Below are positions 21,728 through 29,314 of a stretch of 31,709 bases of DNA, piece by piece. The stretch covers positions 1-31,709 of the forward strand of contig JBKPDY010000160.1 in assembly GCA_046728155.1 (NCBI GenBank). The letters run 5' to 3'. Within the stretch, counting starts at the first letter, position 1. Each line of letters starts with the position of its first letter. This DNA comes from CAWDLX01 sp046728155. GTDB taxonomy: Bacteria; Actinomycetota; Actinomycetes; Mycobacteriales; Micromonosporaceae. The position numbers were made by a program, and so were the translations under genes. Under the pieces are notes generated by a model. It did no database searches and was not told where the DNA came from. It saw only the letters and a program-made list of their open reading frames with translations.

Positions 21728-21875
21728 ACTTGAATAACGGCAAGGAGCTTGCGACTTGAACTTGAATAACGGCAAGGAGCTCGCGACTTGAACTTGAATA
21801 ACGGCAAGGAGCTCGCGACTTGAACTTGAATAACGACAAGGAGCTCGCGACTTGGACCTGAATAACGGCAAGGAG
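21709..21875 (+). repeat. 32-nt tandem repeat, five full copies, between rplE and rpsN
   Basis: Units start at 21709, 21741, 21773, 21805 and 21837, each beginning CAAGGAGCT; a sixth partial unit, CAAGGAG, begins at 21869 and serves as the rpsN SD. Units 1 and 2 are identical; unit 3 has one change (CTT to CTC), unit 4 a further G to A at its end, and unit 5 the changes TTGGACCTG for TTGAACTTG. Each unit holds AAGGAG followed 8 nt later by a TTG. These open mini-frames 21724-21759, 21756-21791, 21788-21823, 21820-21861 and 21852-21881. The first three encode MNLNNGKELAT and each overlaps the previous stop as TTGA. Confidence 0.95.
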
Positions 21876-21884
21876 ATGTGAACA

Positions 21885-22070
21885 ATGGCGAAGAAGGCGT
21901 TGCGGCTCAAGGCGGCCGAGAAGCCCAAGTTCGCGGTACGCGCGTACACCCGGTGCCAGCGCTGCGGGCGTCCGAAGGCGGTGTACCGCAAGTTCGGCCT
22001 GTGCCGCATCTGCATCCGTGACATGGCGCACCGCGGCGAGCTGCCCGGCGTGACGAAAGCCTCCTGGTAA
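21885..22070 (+). CDS. rpsN: 30S ribosomal protein S14, zinc-binding type
   Basis: This is the short 61-aa S14 (also called rpsZ) with the zinc site CQRC...CRIC, a 30S head protein. ATG 21885 has AAGGAG (21870-21875) 9 nt upstream; that SD is the remaining part of the sixth repeat unit. The motifs FAVRAYTRCQRCGRPKAVYRKFGLCRICIRD and PGVTKASW are complete. Confidence 0.99.
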   Translation: MAKKALRLKAAEKPKFAVRAYTRCQRCGRPKAVYRKFGLCRICIRDMAHRGELPGVTKASW

Positions 22071-22077
22071 GAGTTCT

Positions 22078-22109
22078 TTGCCGCAGGCCCAGAAGGGGAA
22101 CCGCGGCAA
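22078..22109 (+). promoter_or_regulatory. Hairpin between rpsN and rpsH
   Basis: TTGCCGC (22078-22084) pairs with GCGGCAA (22103-22109) around an 18-nt loop in the 57-nt gap. It ends just before AGAGG (22111-22115), the likely rpsH SD. It might tune rpsH translation, since S8 is the autorepressor of the spc operon in E. coli. The link is only inferred. Confidence 0.35.
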
Positions 22110-22127
22110 GAGAGGTTTGACAGACAC

Positions 22128-22535
22128 ATGACCATGACCGATCCGATCGCAGACATGCTCACCCGTCTGCGCAACGCCAATCAGGCCTACCACGACCGCG
22201 TCACAATGCCGTACTCGAAGATCAAGGCGAACATCGCCGAGGTTCTCAAGGCGGAGGGTTACGTCGCCGCGTGGGCGGTCGAGGAGCCGGCGGCCGACTC
22301 CGTCGGCAAGACCCTCGTCGTGGAGCTGAAGTACGGCCCGAGTCGTGAGCGGAGCCTCGCCGGTATCCGTCGCGTGTCCAAGCCCGGTCTGCGCGTCTAC
22401 GCGAAGGCTCCGGAGCTGCCGCGCGTCCTCGGCGGGCTGGGTGTGGCGATCATCTCGACATCTCAGGGGCTGCTCACTGATCGGCAGGCCCGCAAGCGAG
22501 GGGTGGGCGGGGAAGTCCTCGCCTACGTCTGGTAG
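22128..22535 (+). CDS. rpsH: 30S ribosomal protein S8
   Basis: S8 (135 aa) is a primary binder of the 16S central domain. ATG 22128 (12 nt after AGAGG) is favoured over ATG 22134; the family N-terminus TMTDPIADMLTRLRNAN fits either. The C-terminal motif TSQGLLTDRQARKRGVGGEVLAYVW is standard. rplF follows after 10 nt with a good SD. Confidence 0.98.
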   Translation: MTMTDPIADMLTRLRNANQAYHDRVTMPYSKIKANIAEVLKAEGYVAAWAVEEPAADSVGKTLVVELKYGPSRERSLAGIRRVSKPGLRVYAKAPELPRVLGGLGVAIISTSQGLLTDRQARKRGVGGEVLAYVW

Positions 22536-22545
22536 GAGGCCTGCG

Positions 22546-23088
22546 ATGTCACGCATCGGACGAAAGGTGATCCCGGTCCCAACCGGGGTCGAGGTGAACA
22601 TCACCGGTCAGCACGTCTCGGTGAAGGGGCCCAAGGGCCAGCTCGAGCACACCGTGGCCGAACCGATCACTGTGGAGCGAGACGAAGATGGCGCGCTCGT
22701 GGTGCGCCGTCCCAACGACGAGCGACGGGCCAAGGAGCTGCATGGTCTGAGCCGCACGCTGGTGGCGAACATGGTCGTCGGCGTCACCGAGGGGTACCGC
22801 AAGTCGCTCGAGATCAGCGGCACCGGCTACCGGGTCCAACAGCGGGGCTCCGACCTGGAGTTCGCGGTCGGTTTCTCACATCCGGTCATGGTGGAGGCTC
22901 CCGACGGGATCACATTCACGGTCGAGCGTCCGACGCTGTTCCATGTCGCAGGGATCAACAAGCAGCTGGTCGGCGAGGTGGCGGCGAGGATTCGCAAGAT
23001 CCGTCCGCCCGAGCCCTACAAGGGCAAGGGCATCAAGTACCAGGGCGAGGTCATTCGCCGCAAGGCCGGGAAGGCGGGCAAGAAGTGA
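22546..23088 (+). CDS. rplF: 50S ribosomal protein L6
   Basis: L6 (180 aa) lies near the factor-binding site of the 50S. ATG 22546 starts MSRIGRKVIPVPTGV with TAGGAGG (22533-22539) upstream. Both repeats of the L6 fold are present, and the C-terminal PPEPYKGKGIKYQGEVIRRKAGKAGKK is typical. It overlaps rplR by 4 nt (GTGA). Confidence 0.99.
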   Translation: MSRIGRKVIPVPTGVEVNITGQHVSVKGPKGQLEHTVAEPITVERDEDGALVVRRPNDERRAKELHGLSRTLVANMVVGVTEGYRKSLEISGTGYRVQQRGSDLEFAVGFSHPVMVEAPDGITFTVERPTLFHVAGINKQLVGEVAARIRKIRPPEPYKGKGIKYQGEVIRRKAGKAGKK

Positions 23089-23474
23089 CTGCGACACTCC
23101 TCAGGCGGCGCAGTGGTGTCTCCGCGCGGCGCGCCATCGGGCGGTCCCGCCGCCACTTCCGTGTCCGCAAGAACGTGGTCGGCACGGTTGAGCGGCCGCG
23201 TCTGGTCATCACCCGGTCGCTGCGCAACATCACGGCTCAGGTGGTGGACGACAGCCGGGGACACACGCTGGTGTCGGCCTCCAGCCTCGACCCGTCGATC
23301 CGCGGTGGCGAGGGGGACAAAAAGGCCCAGGCCGCCCGGGTTGGCATGCTCGTCGCCGAACGGGCCCGGGCGGCCGGAATCAACAAGGTCGTCTTCGACC
23401 GCGGTGGCAACCGGTACGCGGGGCGGATCGCCTCGCTCGCCGGCGCCGCGCGCGAAGCCGGACTCGAGTTCTAA
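23085..23474 (+). CDS. rplR: 50S ribosomal protein L18
   Basis: L18 (129 aa) binds 5S rRNA with L5. GTG 23085 overlaps the rplF stop. The basic N-terminus LLRRRSGVSARRAIGRSRRHFRVRKNVVG and the end VVFDRGGNRYAGRIASLAGAAREAGLEF are family hallmarks. rpsE follows after 19 nt. Confidence 0.98.
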   Translation: MTATLLRRRSGVSARRAIGRSRRHFRVRKNVVGTVERPRLVITRSLRNITAQVVDDSRGHTLVSASSLDPSIRGGEGDKKAQAARVGMLVAERARAAGINKVVFDRGGNRYAGRIASLAGAAREAGLEF

Positions 23475-23493
23475 CGAGAGGTTGGACGGATAA

Positions 23494-24153
23494 ATGCCAG
23501 GTCCACAGCGCCGGGGCTCCGGGTCCGGTAGTAGCGGCCCCGAGGGCGGCAGTCGCGAGGGCGGCGGTCGCGAGGGCGGCCGGGAAGGCCGTCGCGGCGG
23601 TCGCGAGGGTGGCCGCGGCCCGCGCGAGGCGGTCGAGAAGACTCCGCATCTCGAGCGGGTCGTCACGATCAACCGCGTCGCGAAGGTGGTCAAGGGTGGC
23701 CGCCGGTTCAGCTTCACCGCGCTGGTCGTGGTGGGCGACGGCGACGGACATGTCGGCATCGGGTACGGCAAGGCCAAGGAGGTACCCACGGCTATTGCCA
23801 AGGGTGTGGAGGAGGCCAAGAAACACTTCTTCACCGTGCCGCGGATCGGTTCCACGATCCCGCATCCGGTGCAAGGTGAAGCCGCGGCCGGAGTGGTGCT
23901 GCTCAAGCCGGCCAGCGCAGGTACGGGTGTCATCGCCGGCGGCCCGGTCCGGGCGGTTCTCGAGTGTGCCGGCATCCACGACGTGCTCTCGAAGAGCCTC
24001 GGCTCGGCCAACCCGATCAACATCGTGCATGCGGCGGTGGCGGCCCTGAAGGCGCTCGAGTCGCCGGAGAAGGTCGCTACCCGCCGTGGCCTGACGGTCG
24101 AGGATGTGGCGCCGGCGGCGATGCTGAAGGCACGGGCGGGGGTGGCTGGCTGA
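23494..24153 (+). CDS. rpsE: 30S ribosomal protein S5 with Gly/Arg/Glu-rich N-terminal tail
   Basis: S5 (219 aa) guards accuracy and the mRNA entry site. ATG 23494 has GAGAGG upstream. Residues 1-46 are a low-complexity tail of repeated GGREGG-like units, longer than in most bacteria but, from memory, usual in Micromonosporaceae and Frankia. The core begins near TPHLERVVTINRVAKVVKGGRRFSF, which holds the spectinomycin-related loop in wild-type form. The stop overlaps rpmD by 1 nt. Confidence 0.98.
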   Translation: MPGPQRRGSGSGSSGPEGGSREGGGREGGREGRRGGREGGRGPREAVEKTPHLERVVTINRVAKVVKGGRRFSFTALVVVGDGDGHVGIGYGKAKEVPTAIAKGVEEAKKHFFTVPRIGSTIPHPVQGEAAAGVVLLKPASAGTGVIAGGPVRAVLECAGIHDVLSKSLGSANPINIVHAAVAALKALESPEKVATRRGLTVEDVAPAAMLKARAGVAG

Positions 24154-24335
24154 TGGCGCGGTTGCGGGTGACCCAGGTGCGCTCCGTGATCGGGGCCAAG
24201 CGCAACCAGCGGGAGACGCTGCGGACGCTCGGCCTGAGGCGGATCAATGACACGGTGGTCAGGGAGGATCGCCCCGAGATACGGGGCATGATCTTCACCG
24301 TCAGCCACCTGGTGACCGTCGAGGAGGTCGAGTAA
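24153..24335 (+). CDS. rpmD: 50S ribosomal protein L30
   Basis: L30 (60 aa), a small ferredoxin-like fold protein of the 50S. ATG 24153 overlaps the rpsE stop (TGATG). MARLRVTQVRSVIGAKRNQRETLRTLGLRRI is the standard motif. rplO begins at the next base after its stop. Confidence 0.98.
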   Translation: MARLRVTQVRSVIGAKRNQRETLRTLGLRRINDTVVREDRPEIRGMIFTVSHLVTVEEVE

Positions 24336-24779
24336 ATGACGATCAAGGTGCACCATCTACGGCCGGCGCCGGGGGCGAAGACCCCGAAGACGCGGGTCGG
24401 ACGCGGTGAGGGTTCGAAGGGCAAGACCGCCGGGCGGGGCACGAAGGGCTCAAAGGCTCGAAAGAGCATTTCGGCGGCGTTCGAGGGTGGTCAGATGCCC
24501 ATTCACATGCGCCTGCCGAAGGTCAAGGGCTTCAAGAACCGGTTTCGGGTCGAGTTCCAGGTGGTCAACCTCGACCGCCTCGCCGAGCTGTTCCCGGGCG
24601 GCGGGGAGATCGGCCCGGCCGAGCTGGCTGAGGCGGGCGCGGTCCGCAGGGGCCAGCCGGTCAAGGTGCTGGGCGACGGTGACCTGGGCGGGGTGAGTCT
24701 GCAGGTGTCGGCGCATGCGTTCAGCGCTTCCGCTCGGGAGAAGATCACGGCGGCTGGTGGCTCGGCCATCCAGCTGTAA
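24336..24779 (+). CDS. rplO: 50S ribosomal protein L15
   Basis: L15 (147 aa) is a late-assembly 50S protein. ATG 24336 follows the rpmD stop TAA directly. The basic Gly-rich N-terminus (GAKTPKTRVGRGEGSKGKTAGRGTKGSKAR), the segment FEGGQMPIHMRLPKVKGFKN and the end AHAFSASAREKITAAGGSAIQL are typical. A hairpin 17 nt later suggests the transcript may end or slow here. Confidence 0.98.
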   Translation: MTIKVHHLRPAPGAKTPKTRVGRGEGSKGKTAGRGTKGSKARKSISAAFEGGQMPIHMRLPKVKGFKNRFRVEFQVVNLDRLAELFPGGGEIGPAELAEAGAVRRGQPVKVLGDGDLGGVSLQVSAHAFSASAREKITAAGGSAIQL

Positions 24780-24795
24780 GCGCGCTCGCCCGGCC

Positions 24796-24823
24796 CAGCC
24801 AGGACGATCGGCCGTCCTGGCTG
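24796..24823 (+). terminator. Probable terminator hairpin after rplO
   Basis: CAGCCAGGAC (24796-24805) pairs perfectly with GTCCTGGCTG (24814-24823), a 10-bp stem with an 8-nt loop, followed by TT only. It lies in the 192-nt gap before secY and may be a terminator or a partial attenuator. Confidence 0.6.
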
Positions 24824-24824
24824 T

Positions 24825-24862
24825 TAGAGTCTGCCATCGCGGACTCTCGTCGGTCTGAGAGT
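24825..24862 (+). promoter_or_regulatory. secY upstream region: alternative dyads and a -10-like hexamer
   Basis: TAGAGT (24825-24830) matches TAnnnT but has no good -35. AGAGTC (24826-24831) can pair with GACTCT (24842-24847), and ACTCTC (24843-24848) with GAGAGT (24857-24862); the two stems share bases and exclude each other. A separate promoter or attenuator for secY is possible but not proven. Confidence 0.25.
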
Positions 24863-24971
24863 TCGTCGTGGCTTCCCGAGGTCTCACCGAGGCTTGCGGA
24901 GGTCCCGGCATCCAGGTAACGCCCCCTGCCGTCCGACACGATCGGCGGCCGCAATGCGCAGGAGGAAGATC

Positions 24972-26297
24972 TTGCTCTCCGCCTTTCTCAGTGCGTTTCG
25001 AACGCCTGACCTGCGCAGGAAGCTGCTGTTCACGGCGGCGATCATCGCTGTCTACCGGCTCGGGGCGACTCTGCCCAGCCCTGGAGTCTCGTTCGCGAAC
25101 GTCCAGCAATGCATCACCGCTATTCAGGGCTCGGACATCAACGGCGTCTACACGCTGCTGAACCTCTTCTCCGGCGGCGCCTTGCTGCAGCTGTCCGTCT
25201 TCGCGCTCGGCATCATGCCGTATATCACCGCGAGCATCATCCTCCAGCTGCTCACCGTCGTGATCCCGCGCCTGGAGCAGCTGAAGAAGGAGGGGCAGTC
25301 CGGCACCGCGAAGATCACGCAGTACACCCGCTACCTCACGCTCGGCCTCGCCGTCCTGCAGTCGTCGGCGTTCGTCGCGCTGGCCCGGTCCGGCCAGCTT
25401 TTCCAGAACCGGTGCGACAGCTTCCCGGTCATCCCGGCCTCGCCCCTGCCCACCCCCCTCACGCTCGTCGTCCTGGTGATCACGATGACCGCCGGTACGG
25501 GCGTGATCATGTGGCTGGGCGAGCTGATCACCGACCGGGGTGTCGGCAACGGCATGTCTGTTCTGATCTTCACGTCGATCGCCGCCCGGCTCCCCTCCGA
25601 GGGCTGGCAGATCAAGATCGCCAAAGGCTGGTACGTCTTCTTCGGCATCCTGGCGATCGGCATCGTGGTGATCGGTCTGGTCGTCTTCATCGAACAGGCG
25701 CAACGGCGCATCCCGGTTCAGTACGCCAAGCGGATGATCGGCCGGCGGATGTACGGCGGCACGTCGACGTATATCCCGCTCAAGGTCAACCAGGCCGGTG
25801 TCATCCCGGTCATCTTCGCCTCGTCACTTCTCTACCTGCCGCAACTGGCGCTCGGGTTCATGAACAAGAACAATCCCAGCGCGTTCTATCTGTTCATCAA
25901 CGACTATGTGATCAACCCGACCAGCTGGGTCAACATCTCGCTGTACTTCCTCCTGATCATCTTCTTCACGTACTTCTATGTCGGGATCACCTTCAATCCG
26001 ACCGAGGTCGCCGACAACATGAAGAAGTACGGTGGCTTCGTCCCGGGAATCCGGCCGGGTAAGCCGACAGCGGAGTACCTCGACTACATACTCAGCCGCA
26101 TCACGCTCCCCGGTGCGATGTACCTGGGCCTCATCTCGATCCTGCCGAACCTGTTCATCAATCTCGTCGGCGGGCAGAAGCAGAACTTCCCGTTCGGCGG
26201 CACCGCCGTGCTGATCATCGTCGGCGTGGGCCTGGAGACGGTGAAGCAGATCGAGAGCCAGCTCATGCAGCGCAACTACGAAGGGTTCCTTCGGTAG
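24972..26297 (+). CDS. secY: Protein translocase subunit SecY
   Basis: SecY (441 aa) is the channel of the Sec translocon in the cytoplasmic membrane. TTG 24972 is chosen: it gives MLSAFLSAFRTPDLRRKLLFT, the usual actinobacterial N-terminus, and AGGAGG (24960-24965) lies 6 nt upstream. An ATG at 24954 would put the SD inside the gene. Ten hydrophobic segments are seen. The plug region follows the first; the cytoplasmic loop IEQAQRRIPVQYAKRMIGRRMYGG between helices 6 and 7, and the FNPTEVADNMKKYGGFVPGIRPGKPT loop, are the ribosome/SecA contacts. It heads a secY-adk-map group. Confidence 0.98.
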   Translation: MLSAFLSAFRTPDLRRKLLFTAAIIAVYRLGATLPSPGVSFANVQQCITAIQGSDINGVYTLLNLFSGGALLQLSVFALGIMPYITASIILQLLTVVIPRLEQLKKEGQSGTAKITQYTRYLTLGLAVLQSSAFVALARSGQLFQNRCDSFPVIPASPLPTPLTLVVLVITMTAGTGVIMWLGELITDRGVGNGMSVLIFTSIAARLPSEGWQIKIAKGWYVFFGILAIGIVVIGLVVFIEQAQRRIPVQYAKRMIGRRMYGGTSTYIPLKVNQAGVIPVIFASSLLYLPQLALGFMNKNNPSAFYLFINDYVINPTSWVNISLYFLLIIFFTYFYVGITFNPTEVADNMKKYGGFVPGIRPGKPTAEYLDYILSRITLPGAMYLGLISILPNLFINLVGGQKQNFPFGGTAVLIIVGVGLETVKQIESQLMQRNYEGFLR

Positions 26298-26375
26298 ACC
26301 GGACCGCTACGGCGCAGGCTTGGCGAAAGACATGCGTACGACCGCAAGCGGGAACGAGCGAGGGGTGGTGATCCC

Positions 26376-27029
26376 ATGAGACTGGTGCTCCTGGGGCCAC
26401 CCGGAGCGGGCAAGGGTACGCAGGCGGAGTTCGTCGCCTCGCACCTGTCCGTGCCCAAGATCTCGACCGGCGACATCTTCCGGGCGAACGTGCAGGCCAG
26501 CACCGCGCTCGGGGTCGAGGCGCGGCGGTACATGGACAGCGGGCAACTCGTGCCGGACGAGGTGACGATCAACATGGTCCGCGACCGGCTGGCCGAGCCG
26601 GACGCCGCCGACGGCTTCCTCCTCGACGGTTTCCCAAGGACCGTTCCTCAGGCCAGCGCCCTGGACAAGCTACTTGTCGATCTCGGGGTCGGCCTCGATG
26701 TCGTGCTCGAGTTGGTTGTCGACGATGACGAGGTGATCCGGCGCCTCTCTGGCCGGCGTACCTGCCGTGGTTGCGGCAAGATCTGGCATATTATCTTCGA
26801 CCCGCCCATCCATGACGGCATCTGCGACCGCTGTGGCAACGAGCTCTACCAACGCGACGACGACAAGGCCGACACGGTCGCCGAGCGGCTGCGGGTCTAT
26901 GCCCGCGACACCTCACCGCTCGTCACCTTCTATGGCGCGCAGTGCAAGCTGGTCGGGATCGACGCGACCGGTCCGGTGGAGGATGTGACCGGACGGGCCA
27001 TCGACGCCCTGCGGCCGTACGGGGGATGA
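26376..27029 (+). CDS. adk: Adenylate kinase
   Basis: Adk (217 aa) converts ATP and AMP to two ADP in the cytoplasm. ATG 26376 starts MRLVLLGPPGAGKGT with the P-loop at 7-15. The AMP-binding segment (ISTGDIFRANV) and DGFPRT are intact. The LID holds a four-cysteine zinc site, C130, C133, C150 and C153, so this is the long, zinc-type enzyme. SD AGGGG lies at 26361-26365. It overlaps map by 4 nt. Confidence 0.98.
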   Translation: MRLVLLGPPGAGKGTQAEFVASHLSVPKISTGDIFRANVQASTALGVEARRYMDSGQLVPDEVTINMVRDRLAEPDAADGFLLDGFPRTVPQASALDKLLVDLGVGLDVVLELVVDDDEVIRRLSGRRTCRGCGKIWHIIFDPPIHDGICDRCGNELYQRDDDKADTVAERLRVYARDTSPLVTFYGAQCKLVGIDATGPVEDVTGRAIDALRPYGG

Positions 27030-27877
27030 ACAACACAATGTTCCGCCGGCAACTCGAGATCCAGTACAAGACGCCGGAGCAGATCGAGAAGATGCGCGCG
27101 GCCGGTCTGGTCGTGGCGGAGGCGCTCGCCGCCGTACGGGAGGCGACTGCCCCCGGTGTCTCGACGGCGAGACTCGATCAGGTCGCCTCGGCGGTCATCG
27201 GCTCGCACGGAGCGACAGCGTCGTTCCTCGGCTACCAGGGGTACCCGGCGACGATCTGCGCATCGGTGAACAGCCAGGTGGTCCACGCCATCCCCAGCAC
27301 TTCGCAGATCCTGCACGAAGGTGACCTCATCTCGATCGACTGTGGCGCGATCGTCGACGGATGGCACGGCGACGCCGCGATCACCGTCGGAGTCGGCCGG
27401 GTCGATCCCGCGTTGACGCGGCTGACCCAGGTGGCCGAGGACGCCCTATGGGCCGGCATCACGGCGGCCGTCCGCGGGATGCTCTCAGGCCGCGGCCGGC
27501 TGACCGATATCTCCCGCGCGGTCGAGAACGCCGTTCGCTCAGCCGGTCGGTTCGGCATCGTCGACGGCTACGGCGGCCACGGCATCGGCACCGAGATGCA
27601 TCAGGACCCGCACGTGCTCAACCGCGGCCGGCCGGGCAAGGGTCCGCGTCTCGTGCCTGGTCTGGTCCTCGCGATCGAGCCGATGATCGCGCTCGGCTCG
27701 CCCCGGACCATCGAGCTCTCGGACGGCTGGACGGTGGTCACGCAGGACAATTCGGTCGCCGCCCACGTCGAGCACACCGTCGCCCTGCTCGAGGACGGAG
27801 CGTGGGTATTGACCGCGGTCGACGGTGGCGCGGATCACCTCGGTGACCTCGCCTCGGCCCGGGCCGCGGTGCTCTAG
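27026..27877 (+). CDS. map: Methionine aminopeptidase, type I
   Basis: Map (283 aa) removes the initiator methionine from new proteins. ATG 27026 overlaps the adk stop (ATGA) and is favoured; ATG 27038 (MFRRQLEIQYKTPEQIEKM) is an alternative that may match homologues better. The metal ligands are all visible: Asp in SIDCGAI, Asp in WHGDAA, His in GIGTEMHQDPHV, Glu in AIEPM and Glu in HVEHTV. The pita-bread fold is complete. No clear terminator follows; the next gene is 378 nt away. Confidence 0.97.
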   Translation: MNNTMFRRQLEIQYKTPEQIEKMRAAGLVVAEALAAVREATAPGVSTARLDQVASAVIGSHGATASFLGYQGYPATICASVNSQVVHAIPSTSQILHEGDLISIDCGAIVDGWHGDAAITVGVGRVDPALTRLTQVAEDALWAGITAAVRGMLSGRGRLTDISRAVENAVRSAGRFGIVDGYGGHGIGTEMHQDPHVLNRGRPGKGPRLVPGLVLAIEPMIALGSPRTIELSDGWTVVTQDNSVAAHVEHTVALLEDGAWVLTAVDGGADHLGDLASARAAVL

Positions 27878-28065
27878 TCGCGTCCTCTCCCCGCTTACAT
27901 GATCAAAAACGACGAGAAGCAGGGTGGTCGGCGAAGGGCACCCAGTCGGCCGTACGACGCCAAACCTCCCAAAACCGGCGAGCCGTACAACGGGGGGGCC
28001 GATCTCGCACGTTGGTGATCTTCCGGGGGTCGACACGCCCGGCCGCGGGTGCGCCGGCGTCCGGT

Positions 28066-28095
28066 TTGCCGTCGATGCCCACCAGCACGTACACT
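28066..28095 (+). promoter_or_regulatory. Probable infA promoter
   Basis: TTGCCG (28066-28071) and TACACT (28090-28095) are separated by 18 nt; the -10 is identical to that of the rpoB promoter. Transcription would start near 28101, about 155 nt before infA. This lies in the 378-nt gap 27878-28255. The rest of the gap shows only weak open frames on both strands. Confidence 0.5.
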
Positions 28096-28255
28096 TCACC
28101 CGGCGCACAGCGTCAACTCCGTTATGCCCGCCATGCATTCTGCGCTTCGTGTGCGCGGCGGTCCGGAGCCGCGGCTGGCGCGGGCGGCCCTCTACCGCTC
28201 GTGAAATGGACAGTGCGTCAAGCTGAACCAGAACCAACGTCAGGTAGCGGAGGAT

Positions 28256-28477
28256 ATGCCGAAGAAGGACGGTGCCATCGAGATCGAAGGCCGGGTCGTC
28301 GAGCCCTTGCCCAACGCCATGTTCCGGGTAGAGCTCGCCAATGGTCACAAGGTCTTGGCCCACATCAGCGGCAAGATGCGGCAGCACTACATCCGTATCC
28401 TGCCCGAGGACCGGGTCGTCGTGGAACTCTCGCCGTACGACCTCACCCGCGGGCGGATCGTCTACCGCTACAAGTGA
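28256..28477 (+). CDS. infA: Translation initiation factor IF-1
   Basis: IF-1 (73 aa) is an S1/OB-fold protein that occupies the 30S A site during initiation. ATG 28256 starts MPKKDGAIEIEGRVVEPLPNAMFRVEL. The motifs GHKVLAHISGKMRQHYIRILPEDRV and PYDLTRGRIVYRYK are standard. The only clear SD, GGAGG (28249-28253), is just 2 nt from the start, closer than usual. Confidence 0.99.
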   Translation: MPKKDGAIEIEGRVVEPLPNAMFRVELANGHKVLAHISGKMRQHYIRILPEDRVVVELSPYDLTRGRIVYRYK

Positions 28478-28557
28478 CGGGTTCTCCGTCGGACAAAGCC
28501 CAGGTTGTCAATGGCCGCGAGGCCGGTGACCAGGGCGCGATCAGAAGAGGCAAACCG

Positions 28558-28671
28558 GTGAAGGTCAAGCCGAGCGTCAAGAAGATCTGCAACAAATGTC
28601 GGGTCATCCGGCGCCACGGCCGGGTCATGGTCATCTGCGATGACCCGCGCCACAAGCAGCGCCAGGGCTGA
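28558..28671 (+). CDS. rpmJ: 50S ribosomal protein L36
   Basis: L36 is only 37 aa. GTG 28558 starts MKVKPSVKKICNKCRVIRRHGRV; AGAGG (28546-28550) lies 7 nt upstream. The zinc ligands are the cysteines of CNKC, the Cys of VICDD and a later His (DPRHKQ), so this is the zinc-binding form. The gap 28672-28883 that follows holds a CCCGGC/GCCGGG hairpin (28788-28803) and no gene. Confidence 0.97.
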   Translation: MKVKPSVKKICNKCRVIRRHGRVMVICDDPRHKQRQG

Positions 28672-28883
28672 ACCCGGTACGTGCCACACGCACACTCGCA
28701 CCACCACATAGAGTTCCGCTCCAGCCGCGGTGATCATTTCTCTTAGACGGGAGTCGCACGCGGCTCACCCTCGGTCGGAGGCCGAGGCCCGGCGACCGCC
28801 GGGACGGAGCGGGCACAGACCTCCGGAGCAGACGGCGCAAGCTGGTCGGCTCTCAAGTTCGCCGAAATGGAGAACGCCCGCAC

Positions 28884-29264
28884 ATGGCACGTCTAGTCGG
28901 CGTCGACCTCCCCCGCGAGAAGCGGATGGAGGTCGCGCTCACCTACATCTTCGGGATGGGCCGGACCCGCGCGTCGGCGACGCTTGCGGCGACCGGCATC
29001 GACCCCGACAAACGCTCCAAGGACCTGACCGACGACGAGGTCGTCCAGCTGCGTGGCCACATCGAAGCCAACTACAAGGTCGAGGGCGACCTTCGCCGTG
29101 AGGTCGCCGCCGATATCCGGCGCAAGGTCGAGATCGGGTGCTACGAGGGCATCCGGCACCGCCGCGGCCTGCCCGTCCGCGGGCAACGGACCCGTACCAA
29201 CGCGCGTACCCGCAAGGGCCCTAAGCGCACGGTCGCCGGCAAGAAGAAGCCCGGGAAGAAGTGA
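28884..29264 (+). CDS. rpsM: 30S ribosomal protein S13
   Basis: S13 (126 aa) forms head bridges to the 50S and contacts P-site tRNA through its tail. ATG 28884 (MARLVGVDLPREKRMEVALTYIFGMG) has GGAGAA 9 nt upstream. The RHRRGLPVRGQRTRTNARTRKGP segment and the Lys-rich end are typical. A strong hairpin begins 3 nt after the stop. Confidence 0.99.
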   Translation: MARLVGVDLPREKRMEVALTYIFGMGRTRASATLAATGIDPDKRSKDLTDDEVVQLRGHIEANYKVEGDLRREVAADIRRKVEIGCYEGIRHRRGLPVRGQRTRTNARTRKGPKRTVAGKKKPGKK

Positions 29265-29266
29265 CC

Positions 29267-29288
29267 TGCGGGGGGTGGGCCCCCCGCA
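29267..29288 (+). terminator. Terminator-like hairpin just after rpsM
   Basis: TGCGGGGGG (29267-29275) pairs with CCCCCCGCA (29280-29288) around TGGG, a perfect 9-bp stem almost all G-C, followed by only two T. It sits inside the alpha operon between rpsM and rpsK, so it may be an attenuator or an mRNA-stabilising or processing site rather than a full stop. Confidence 0.55.
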
Positions 29289-29314
29289 TTCCCCCCAAAG
29301 TCAAAGGCATAGGA

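Noticed and set aside
21709..21875. CRISPR-like array
   Set aside because: Units abut without unique spacers, so this is a simple tandem repeat.
24954..24971. ATG start for secY at 24954
   Set aside because: It lacks an SD and would place AGGAGG inside the gene; TTG 24972 gives the family N-terminus MLSAF.
28031..28050. Third copy of the shared leader element before infA (CGACACGCCCGGCCGCGGG)
   Set aside because: The match breaks in the 3' arm so the hairpin is lost, and it lies upstream of the infA promoter, not in the leader.
27903..28094. Minus-strand frame of 63 codons in the map-infA gap, and overlapping plus-strand frames
   Set aside because: The region contains a good infA promoter, the frames overlap each other, and no family is recognised.
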